From assembly GCA_013396525.1 (NCBI GenBank), contig VWYX01000205.1:902949-966948 (forward strand): 64,000 nucleotides of DNA, read 5' to 3'. Of this stretch, positions 43,726 through 55,158 are shown piece by piece (within the stretch, counting starts at the first letter, position 1; the number at the start of each line of letters is the position of its first letter). The translations under genes and the position numbers were made by a program. Origin of the DNA: Chaetorhynchus papuensis. Taxonomy: Eukaryota > Chordata > Aves > Passeriformes > Rhipiduridae. The notes beneath the pieces are model-generated. The model saw only the letters and a program-made list of their open reading frames with translations, did no database searches and was not told the DNA's origin.

Positions 43726-46700
43726 GATCCATGCGCCCGGCGATGCTCCCACCAGGGCCCCACATTCCCACTGTTTCCCGGGATGAGTACGATGGGGTGT
43801 CCAAAGGGTACGGCCCAGGCTGTGTGTTTGGTGTAACTGGGGTGTCAGGCTGATGGCTCCTACACAGAGCCTTTTCATCCTTCTCCCAGTGTGCACACAC
43901 CCTTTGTGTAAGACTTTTAAAGCCAGTCAAGCCTGAGGTTGTCCCCAGCCTCCTCCCCCTCCGCAGAACCCAGGTGTCATTTCAGGGTGCTGGTATCACA
44001 TCGTTTCAGCTTTTCCTCCCCGACTTCAAGATAAGCTCAAGGGCCACATCCAAGTTACTGGCTGGCTGCCTCCAACCTGCATGCACACAAAATTCCCTTC
44101 ATTCCTCAGAGAGGGGGAAAGTGAGCTGTTCCACTCCTGCCCTGCCCTCGGAGGCTGCTGGGGGCTGGCCGGCATGTGGAGACACACTCCGGTCCAGAGT
44201 TAATCACCCACATGAGCCGCCCAGGTCTGTCTCACTGCTCGTGTTAGAAGGGATGTGGTGCATTAAGACAATCCTGTCAGGTTTCTGGGGACAAGTTTCA
44301 GGTCCAGCCCGTGGGGATGAAACGTGGCAGAAGGTCTGCTGGGTTCGGTTTAGGCAGCATACTCTGGGAGAGTTTCCGACTGAACAAGAGTCAAGGAAGC
44401 AATTTCAATCAAATGGAACAAGCAGATAAACAAACAAAAGGAAAACAAGAAAGGAAATTGTAGGGAAAGAGACGCAAAGAATGGCAGACTATTATGGCTG
44501 CAAATTTTCTAAGTGTTCATTGAAGTCAAAGACTTCTTATCCTTAAACATTTCACCTCCCTCACAAGCATTTTCTCTGAAGATCCCTGAATATTTTGCAA
44601 ATGCCAAAGTTACTTGAAAGCTCAGAAAAAAAAAAGGGACAAACAGCAAGTTTTTCAGCTGTGAACTGCTGTAAAGGGTATTAAAAGGATTATTTTTTTT
44701 TTTTCAGCCTTAAATGATTTGCAAACTCAGCCTGAAAAAAGTATCTCCCCTGGGAACAGCATTCCGAGGCCATGCTAACCTCCGCCAGAGGAGATTCATG
44801 CACAAATCACTGAGCAAAAAGCCAGCAATGAGTAATCAAAGGCATGCACCAAACTCCAAGAACAATCTGCAGAATCCACAATCTCAAGCAGTAAAGTTTT
44901 CCACTGAATAATTTCTTCTGAGAAAAAGGAATTTGTTGAATTCTTGGTCTGGCATTTGCGAATACTTTTTTCTTTTTAAAGAAGAAACGACTCACTGGAA
45001 ACAGAAAGCTGCTCAGAAAAGCACTGTGATTTATTAATACCAGCTCTGCCATTTTACATGAGTATCAGGTAGCTTTTTTTCTTGCCTGTCTTCTGTTTGC
45101 AAACACAAAGGAAACCAATTCCTTTCCTGCGTGTTTTAAGTTACAGGCGCTTCTTCAGCACATCTGTCAGAAAGCAGTTCAGCGGCTTTCCTCCGCATTG
45201 TTTCCAATTTATTAATCAACACTTCCAGCTCCCTACTGAGTTACAGCCACATTATGGTCCCCTTGAAGTCCATGGCAGCACTTCCACCAACTTCATTAGG
45301 ACCAGAAACTGGCTCTTGAAGTCTCTGCCAATTCCTTAAGTGCTTTAACTTCAGCATTGGAGATTTCCATTTTAATCTTCTTACGCCTGTTTCTGACACA
45401 TCGTTTTACATGTGTGCGTGCACAAACTGCCTCTCTGAAACCAAAACTGGCCTTAAAAGCAAACGGAAAAGTTTGGTTTGTTTTTTATTTTACCTGTGAA
45501 TGGTGCATTTGGGACCCTGAATGTCTCTTTGCCATGGCTGTCAGAGGAGAGATGCTATCCTGAGGGGTCTTTTAGAGAGCCCCAACTGCAGACCCTGCTC
45601 TATATCAGGCAGACAGCTGGAGTTCAGCCTGCTGCAGGGGGAATTTTGGCCTCTTCCAGTTCCAGTCTCTCTTTCAAGGCCACCAGTAAGGCCACTAGTC
45701 CATGGCTCATGGGAACAAGTCACAGCCATGGACACAGTGATATTTGAGCACCAAAAATTCCTGCTTGTGGGAAGCCCAGAGCTGGGGCCCTCGCAGGTCA
45801 AGCCAGTCACTTCCCACTGACCCCTCTCAGCCTGAGCCAGTTTACTTCAAGGCCAAAGCCCGGCAGGAGAAGAGGGTAGGAGCAGCATTCCCATTTGTCG
45901 GGCCTTTTTGTTTAGTCACCGGCTGAGTTATGAAATCCGCCTGCAGCGTCACCGTGTCTGTGGGTTTCCCATGGGCTGGGGAGGCTATTACCAAGGAGCA
46001 GCTGGAATGTTAATTACCCATTAAGGAACTAAATCTGGGGGATTTCTCAAAGCAAATACACATCATCTCTGGCACTGACCCCACAGTGGCCTGAGCATCC
46101 TTCCCAGCCAGGCTGGAGGACGCAATCCTTGCAGCCTCTGCTGGGTGCCTCCCTTCTCATCCCAGCCAGGAACGCTCTCAGCGCTGTCCTCAGCAGCAGG
46201 ACAGCCTGGCTGGAGCTGGCATTCGAGCCCCAGGAACATTCTGCAGGGCAGGCAGCTCCCTTGCAGACACACCAGAACTAGTGCAAGGCAAAGTGAAAGG
46301 GAAGAATGTGTCCCAGGGAGTGGAGAAAGCCCCATCCTGCCCAGACCCTGGAGGGACTGGGAGCAGCCTGTCTCCCCAGCAGCTTTGGGGCTGAGGGCAG
46401 CACAGGATTTTGAAGCAGTGTGTTAATTCTTTAACAGCTCATATGGTTATTTCAGCCTGTTGCCCTTAAGTGGAGGCCTGTCTGTTTCCTCGCCTCTGGC
46501 TTGCATCTGTTCCAGGGGAATATCCATGGGCTTGCACAGTCCTCCTGCAGGATTGTCACAGGCAGCGCTGCACACGTGGCTCTTTGGGGATAAACCCACC
46601 CTGCCTGGCTACCTGCACACCCCTCACCATCCCCAGGCTCCTCCTCAGACGGGGCAACCACAGCACACACATCCTGACACAAGCTGACCTCTGCAGCACT

Positions 46701-48149
46701 CCCTGCTGCTGACTCCTTCCTTCCCCTTTCCTCCAAATCAGGCCACGGCCGCTGTCACTGGAGCTCCCGGCTGGAATTACAGCAGCTCTGCCAGTGAGTA
46801 TTTTAAAAGCCTCTCCTTCAATATTCAAACAGGAAGATCCCTGATGCAGTGGCCAAAGTGTAACAAAGACAGGAGCAAGGTGTTCCACGGGGTCAAGAAG
46901 GGGGTTACAGTGGCATCCCTGAGCACAGAGAGCTTTCCCAAGGAAAAACCCCAGCACGGGTGGGGGTGGTGCAGGGAGACAGGAATCCTTAAGGACCAAA
47001 CCTCTTTTCCCTGGTGGCAGCCCGGAGGTTTGCATCCTGGAGGGACCTGGAATGCTTGGCCAGAGAAAGGAAAAGGTGTGGGAAATCTGGATGGGCAGTA
47101 CGGACACGTGGATGCTACCCTAAAAACACGTAGCATCCCACAGCTGCAGAGGTGATGGACATGAGAAGGGAGGCAGAAGTTTCTGATGGGCCAGCACCAA
47201 ACACTATCAGTCACGCAGAGCTGCTGGACCCTCCCTGCAGATGCTTCCAGGCCTTTGGACTGCGCAGCCTTGCTAGTAGGGCTGTTATAAGGAGCCTCCC
47301 TTGTCCAGCTGCTTCTCCTCCATCTGCCCAGCTCCGAGCACAGGTCTGGGTGCAGATCTGAAGGCCTGTCAGGCGTTCCCATGTGGGGACCTGCAGGAGC
47401 TCCCAGTTTGTCACTCACATCCCAGCCCCATGTGGCTCAGAGCTCTCTGTTTCCCAGGGGCAGCTCAGCACCAGGGGGAAGCAGCTGGAAGCAGAGCAGG
47501 ATCATGCCTGGGAAGCATCTCATCAGTGATATAAACGCAATTTCGTTCTGCCTCTGTTCCGAAGATTTTTTGTGTTCTCCATCCTTACTCTCCTGAGCAC
47601 TTTTTAAATCACTTGGAACCAGAAAATATTGCCTTGCTGGACCACCTTTACATAAAAAATTTACAAATTGACATTCTCTTTGCAGAGGTGGAACAAACCT
47701 CCCCGATCACAGCTCTGGGAGGTGTCCCTGCACCATCGCTCAGTTCGCAGCTGCAGTCTCTGCTTCTCCCGTCAGCTGCCGGAGCTCCTGAGAGAATCAC
47801 CGGGACTGAAACCTCTCCCATGAGCTCCTTGATGAAAATATCCCACTTACACATATTAAACCACCACGTACGTTCTTTTGTGAGTGAATTCCCACAGACC
47901 ACCTGGCAGTCAGGGCTCCCGCCTGAGCTCGGGGCAGGGACAAACACTGCCTGGAGACCCCCAGGACCCCTCGCCGTGCTCAGCCCCGACTGCGCAGCGA
48001 GGGGGAAAGGCCTGCGCCCCAACGTGGTTCTAGCTGAGCCGGGGCAGAGCCGACTGCTCGGGCGGAGCCGGGGGGAAGCAGGATGCTTGCTGGAATTACA
48101 CCCATTTCCCTCCAGTTGTTTTTTAAACCGGTTCGTTTCCGAAGCTCTC
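43726..48149. other. Intergenic DNA between NDST1 and RPS14
   Basis: 4.4 kb without a recognisable gene. From about 44,400 to 45,520 it becomes unusually AT-rich (with T- and A-runs and CAAATCACTGAGC, AGTAATCAAAGGCATG-type words), then returns to average composition. No RNA gene signature was recognised. Confidence 0.5.
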
Positions 48150-48185
48150 CCGGGACGGCTCCGTCAGAAGCGCAAACACCCACCC

Positions 48186-48289
48186 GCCATCTTGGGGAGG
48201 GACCGAGGGAGAGGCCGCCGCCATCTTGGGGAGGTCAGGCCGGCGGGGAGAGTTGTGTGAGGGGAGAGGCGGCCGCGCCATCCTGGGGA
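48186..48289 (+). promoter_or_regulatory. Three YY1-like sites in spaced near-repeats
   Basis: GCCATCTTGGGGAGG at 48186 and again, identically, at 48220 (34 bp apart), then GCCATCCTGGGGA at 48277. The core GCCATCTTG matches the YY1 consensus. The shared GGGGA flank shows that the sites arose by local duplication. They lie 170-270 bp upstream of the inferred RPS14 start. Confidence 0.65.
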
Positions 48290-48456
48290 CATCGGCCCGG
48301 CTTGGCCTCGGGAGAGACGCTCACGGTTTGGCGGCGGCGGCGGCCGGCGCGGAGCGATTGGGATCGGGGCACAGCTCTGTGCCTGCGGCAGCGGACACGC
48401 CACCTCCCGCCACCCCTTCCGGGTAAGGCGGTGACCCGCGCCCCCTGACCCCGCCG

Positions 48457-48493
48457 CTTCCTTTCCGCGGCAGCCGCCGGAGCAGACGGGCAG
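48457..48493 (+). other. RPS14: RPS14 non-coding exon 1 with 5' TOP start
   Basis: A pyrimidine tract, CTTCCTTTCCG, suited to a terminal oligopyrimidine start, is followed after about 30 nt by the strong donor GGGCAG|GTGAGTC (exon end 48493). Vertebrate RPS14 messages have just such a short leader exon ending CAG before the exon that begins AAATGGCACC. Here that next exon starts at 49680 after TTGTTGTTCAG. TOP elements place translation under mTOR control. The start base is inferred. Confidence 0.6.
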
Positions 48494-49471
48494 GTGAGTC
48501 CGCGCCGCGCCGCATCCGCCGCCATCCGCCCGCCCGCGCCTCGCCGCGGCCTCCGCGCCCGCCGCCCGCCCTCGCGGGACCGGGGCTGCGCGGGGCTGCG
48601 CGCTCGGCGCGGGGGAGGCGCGCTCGGCGGAGCGGGGCCATGGGCCGCGGGAGAGCCGCGGGCTGGAGTAGCGGAGCACCCGGCTGGCACTGCTGGGCCC
48701 CGGGCCGGCTCTCCCCCGGACCCTGAGCGGCCAGGGCTGCGTCCCTGAGCGCTGAAACGCGGCGGGTTCGTCGCTTGGAGCTCGATGCCGGCGGTACTGC
48801 GTGCGTGCCGTGTCGGCCTCGCTGGGCCGGGGAAGGCGCTGTGGAGCGTGTGCGCCATGAATGTATCGAGAAAGGGATGTGGTGCTGTCGGAGCGGCCGC
48901 GCAGACACTGATGTAAATTGATCTTACAGTGCTTAGGGCTTTTTGTGGAGAGAGGACCTCCGAGGGTGAACGTGGGCTTTGTTGGGGTTGGTTACCTCGG
49001 TGCAGTGGCCGCACATCTCCCTTGTGCAGGGCGCCGGCTGTTGCAGGAGTTTGGCAGGAGAGGGCAATAGGGAACCGTCTTTCTGTGCTTGGGAGCGGAT
49101 GCACGGGATCCCCGGCCACCAAACCGAGCACAGCCGAGTGCTGCCACTGCTGTCTCCCATCGCTGAGTGTGGGCTTCAGGGGCAGGAGACTTAGCTGGGC
49201 TAGTCCCAAGGATGTGGTTGGGAGACCAGTAATGTGGAAGAACCCAAGCTGGTACTGAAAAGGTCTGCAGACTCGGGGCTTGCGGACAGTACTGGGTTTG
49301 TAGTAATTGTTTGGTGTGGTGTTTTTTTCCATAAACCCACGTAAACAAGGGGAAATGCTCAGCATTGCTGGTTGTCGAGGAAGGGAGCTCCCTTGTGCAT
49401 TGCTGTGGTGGGGCCCGGGGACATCAGCTGCCATGAAATGCTGCAGGAGAGACACCACTAAACAGCTCTAG

Positions 49472-51259
<1,788 letters not shown>

Positions 51260-51279
51260 CCAGCGCAGCACCTTCTGTT

Positions 51280-51285
51280 ATTAAA
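51280..51285 (+). terminator. RPS14: Polyadenylation signal ATTAAA of RPS14
   Basis: The ATTAAA variant lies 21 nt after the stop codon, followed by T-rich sequence. This gives a very short 3' UTR, as usual for ribosomal protein genes. Confidence 0.8.
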
Positions 51286-51299
51286 GCTCTCTTAAACCT

Positions 51300-54200
51300 C
51301 TCTTTAGCTCTGTGTTTTCTTACTGGGGTGTGCTCAGAAGCTGAGGGGCTTCGGTTTAATTCCGTCCACAGATGGCTTGTGCTCTCAAGCTGGGCCTCTG
51401 GCTTGGAGGGGAACCAGGCTGGCTGCTCTAAAGCCGCAGTGGTCTTGGGCTTCATATAGCAAAAGCTGCTTTCAGAATGAGTCATGACCTTTTGCATCTC
51501 CTGGAAAAAAATGCTGGGCTGGGAGAGAGCAATTGCTGCTGGGTTTTCTGCAAAATGTTGCTTAATGCATCACTTCCCCTTTCTGTGGAAAAAATCCTCT
51601 GCCTGGACATCTGTTCCTAAGCCAGCATTTCCCTTGGCACAGCCATAGTGCTTTATTTGTTATTTTATATGTGGCCATGGAAAATGTTAGAATAAACTTC
51701 CCTTACTGTCTTAAACGTGCTCCATTTGCTGTTCAAATCACTGTTTCCCTGTACTTGAAATTCTTTGACCTCTGTGTGGAGAAGGTGTGGAAAACATGAA
51801 ACCAGAAGCAGCTCAGCCAGCATGGAGCGGAAAGGAGGACGGGGCAGGACAGAGGAGAGCAGGGACAGGGACACTTGCCAACAGCTCCGGTTTTTGGTAC
51901 ACTTTGGATACAGTGAAAACTGTCGCTGTTTGCCCGAGTTACGCTGTCCCAGGGGGCATCACCGTGGCTGCTTCAGGGGGCACATCTGGGGAGAGCTCTA
52001 CAGCTAAAACAAATCCGAGTCAGGACCTTTGTTGCTGCAAAAACTCAGCAGACTCTGCTCATCTCTTGGTGCAGGGGGAGATGTTTCCCCTCCCTCCCTC
52101 CCTCTGCTGCCCACCCTGGTGCAGGCCGGTTGAGCCCTGCTGGTTTATAGAGCAGATGGAGAAAAGGGAAGGTGTCTGCTCTATGGGAAGGTGGGTTTGG
52201 AACCCTTAAGAAGCTGGAGCCGTGCTGGTGCACACAGGGCTGGCTGAGCTGAGTCACTGTACACCCAGCCCGTGCTGCCCTGGCAGTGCTGTGCCATGGG
52301 CAGGCTGGTGCCTGGGCTGGCTGCACAGTTAAAGCACAAATCACCACTTGGATTTCTCAGCCGACCTGACGTCTTTGAAGCAGCTTCCTGTGTTGATGCA
52401 TAACCCTAAAGAGGAAATGGTGAATGAGGAAGAGAAACCAAAGTCCCAGCACAGAGCAGCTTCCTGGCCCATGTCCTGGGGCTTTTTGGAGGGAAAGACC
52501 CTCCTGTCAGAGTAGCATGGATGGATCTCCTGGCTCTGGACAGTCCCTGGCCTGACCCAACTCGCTTGTCTTGAGTGATTCAGTGAGGAACTGAATCAGC
52601 TGCACCCCCTGTAGCTGTATCTGGGTGATGGCTCCTGGGCTGGGTGGACATGTGGGGGACACCCTGGTGGGGATGCTTGTCCTGTAGAGGGCATGGGGCT
52701 GCTCGGGGGCTGTGCTCCATCCCCACACACAGTCAGGGGTCACTGGTGAGCCCTGTGGCTCAGCCTTTCCCCTCAGGTGTGCCCAGGGCTCATCCTGTAC
52801 TGTTGAGGGTCTCACCTCAGGGTCAGTGGGAAATGTGGGTCTGTTCCCCAAACCTTTGTGCAGGGTCTGGGGGCTGAGATGATGATGAATGGCTTCCTGT
52901 GAATGCCTGCTGAATTATTCCACCTCATTGCCTGAAACAATTGCTCTGCTGGCCTGGTCCTCAGCAGAGTCCTGAAACCACTCCTTGCTCCAGATGGCTT
53001 TTTCTCCCCCAAAAAAGACTTGTGAAGTTTTTGGTGGGCAGCACTAAATACAAAGCCTTGGAATAACAGCGTGGTGACAGTCCTGTGCCAGCCTCGGGCG
53101 GTGGGAGAGCGAGGAGGGTCAGACAGGATGGAAGCTGCTCTCTGAAAGGATCTGTGTCTTCCCTGGAAAATCAATTCACAGACTGAAAAAACACTGGGTG
53201 CCACAGCCCTGGGCAAAGTTGTGTGCGCGAAGCACTGAAGAGCTGACTGGGAATGTCTGTGTGCAGAGCAGGGGCTGACTTAGTGCTGACAGTCCCCCTC
53301 CAGGCTGGGGCTCGAGGGAAGGGGCTCAGCCTGCCTGGCAAGGGGGCTGTTCCCCACCCCCAGGTTATCACCCACGTTTGTGGTTTGCAGAGCCGGCCCA
53401 GCTCCATGGAATCGCTGGGGTTTCGGTTGCCAAGTTCCTGTTCAGACTTTCTCTGGTTCCCCTTACGGCTGAGGCTGGTCACGGAATGCACCAGGAGCGT
53501 GGCCTCGAGGCAGGGATTGTGGCCCCAAAATGAGGAGCTCAGTCGGGGCTGGGGCTGTGAGGAAAACCCGTGTGTCCCCCAAAACTCACGATGCCCATGA
53601 GGGGAGAGACAAAAAATGTATGGAAGGCTTTTTTGTTCTTTCCTTTTTCCCTCCTTTTTTCTTCCCCTTTTTTTTACTTCTCTTTCTTTGCTTTTCTCTC
53701 CATTTTCTCTCTCTTTTTATTTTCTTTTCAAACCCCTCTGATGATTTCCAAAGACAGCTTTGTTACAGGTGGCCTGGGGTGAGGCTGATGGACACCCCTG
53801 GGCCGGTACTTTCTGAACCCCTGTGTGCCCAGGCCTTTCCCAGCTGGGTCACAGGGTTGGGACCAGAGTCCAGGCACCAAAACCCTTCCCCTACTTGGGG
53901 CTGCAGTTTCCCATCTGGAAAGCAGGAGCATTGTCCCACCACGTTTCCTCCAGGAACAGCATCTGCTGGGAGACCCTGCCCTACTCCCTGTAAATGCTCT
54001 GAAATGATCCCTTTGCTCTCCCAGGGCTGGCTGTATGTCCCTGCTGGCTGGGAGGCTCAGGACTGAATCAGGAAAAGAAATGGAATGGCTGAAACAACAC
54101 GTCCCTGCTCGGCCCAGTGGGTTTGCCAGGTGACCAGTGGTGCCTGACTTTTAATTCCACATTTGCAGTTTCACGTTTGACTGAACTGTGGCCGTGGTCG

Positions 54201-54980
54201 TGCTGAGTCCTGACGCTGGAGCCAGCCTGGTGCTGGGCTCAGTGTGACCCTTGGCCCAGCATGGGCGTCGGGGGTGTGTTACCCCTGGGCTGCTCTGGGA
54301 CATCGTGTAAAATCACCAAAACCCACCAGTATGAGGGGGATGGCTGCTCCTGCTCATGTAGCACTTGGGGGGCTGTGGGGGGGCTGGAGACCCCCATTGC
54401 CCCACTCCCACTTGTGCTCTGGGTCACTCACCTTGAGGGGCTGCTCCTCCTCTCTTGGCTTTTTGGGCTCCTGGAGGCTGCTGCAGGCAAAGCAAGGGGG
54501 GTAAGTGCTAGGAGGAAGGAGGGCTTGAAAGCGCTTGGTCCTTTAGTCATTGCCCCCTCAGCCTGAGAAGTGCTGGCCGAGAACTCCCACACAGGGAGGG
54601 TCCAAAGTGACCCTCAAGGAAGGGCTTGAGCCCAAGTGCAGCTTTTGCCCAGCAGCCAAGGTCAGGGGGGAGGGGTGTACCCTGCACTGTGCCCCCACAG
54701 AAGGTTCTGCTCAGCCTTTGGTGTGGGGAGTCCTCCCCATGGTGTCCCACCCCCGTATCCCACCTCGCACCCCACTTCCTTCCTCACACGTTGCCTCTCA
54801 CCTCCCCCATCCCACCGCCACCTCCCTTTCTCACCTCCTGCCCCCCCAGGGGTACCTGAGCCTCTGGGCCCATGGCACCGGTGTCACCGGGCTGGGCACC
54901 GTGACCTGCCCGTGGCGTGGGGCGGGCAGTGCAGCCCCAGTGAGCGGCCGTGGAGCTCAGGGCTGTGTCCAGCATCATCT
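51300..54980. other. RPS14-CD74 intergenic region
   Basis: 3.7 kb with no gene seen. It contains a long pyrimidine tract (53,628-53,732) and G/C-rich low-complexity stretches near 54.3-54.9 kb. Regulatory elements of CD74 other than the proximal promoter could lie here, but none is recognisable. Confidence 0.5.
53628..53732 (+). repeat. 105-bp polypyrimidine tract
   Basis: An almost unbroken run of T and C on the plus strand (polypurine on the minus strand), with only a handful of purines. Such tracts can form triplex (H-DNA). It may be simple-sequence expansion. Confidence 0.85.
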
Positions 54981-55011
54981 CTGAACTGGAGACCTCTGGA
55001 GCAGAGGTCTG

Positions 55012-55046
55012 CCTGGCAACAAGTGATGCAAGTGCCAGCAGCCAAT
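55012..55046 (+). promoter_or_regulatory. CD74: MHC class II-type X-Y promoter module of CD74
   Basis: CCTGGCAACAAGTGATGCAA (55012-55031) matches the X1/X2 box (RFX site CCTNGCAAC followed by a CREB-like TGATGCAA). CCAAT (55042-55046) follows as the Y box for NF-Y. A possible S/W element (GGAGACCTCTGG) lies about 20 bp upstream. The module is about 115-145 bp ahead of the CD74 ATG. RFX, CREB and NF-Y on such modules recruit CIITA, so CD74 should be co-regulated with MHC class II genes and induced by interferon-gamma. Confidence 0.75.
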
Positions 55047-55158
55047 AGGACTTTTTCTTTGGCTTCCCCCCTGGGTGTCAGGGCAGGGTGGGGACCCGAG
55101 GGTATTTCCAGAAGCCTCTCTCGAGGTGCTCATTGCCTTCGGGGAGCCCAGCGGAGCC

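Larger units (their letters stand above)
48150..48820 (+). promoter_or_regulatory. RPS14: CpG island promoter of RPS14
   Basis: Dense CpG sequence enclosing the inferred TOP-type first exon of RPS14. It carries three YY1-like GCCATCTTG/GCCATCCTG sites upstream and GGCGGCGGCGG runs. It is a TATA-less, housekeeping-style promoter, as usual for ribosomal protein genes. Confidence 0.75.

Noticed and set aside
42722..43930. A 402-codon open frame through the CpG island
   Set aside because: It spans 231 Ns and GC-rich promoter DNA. The frame is open because the gap has no stops, not because it codes.
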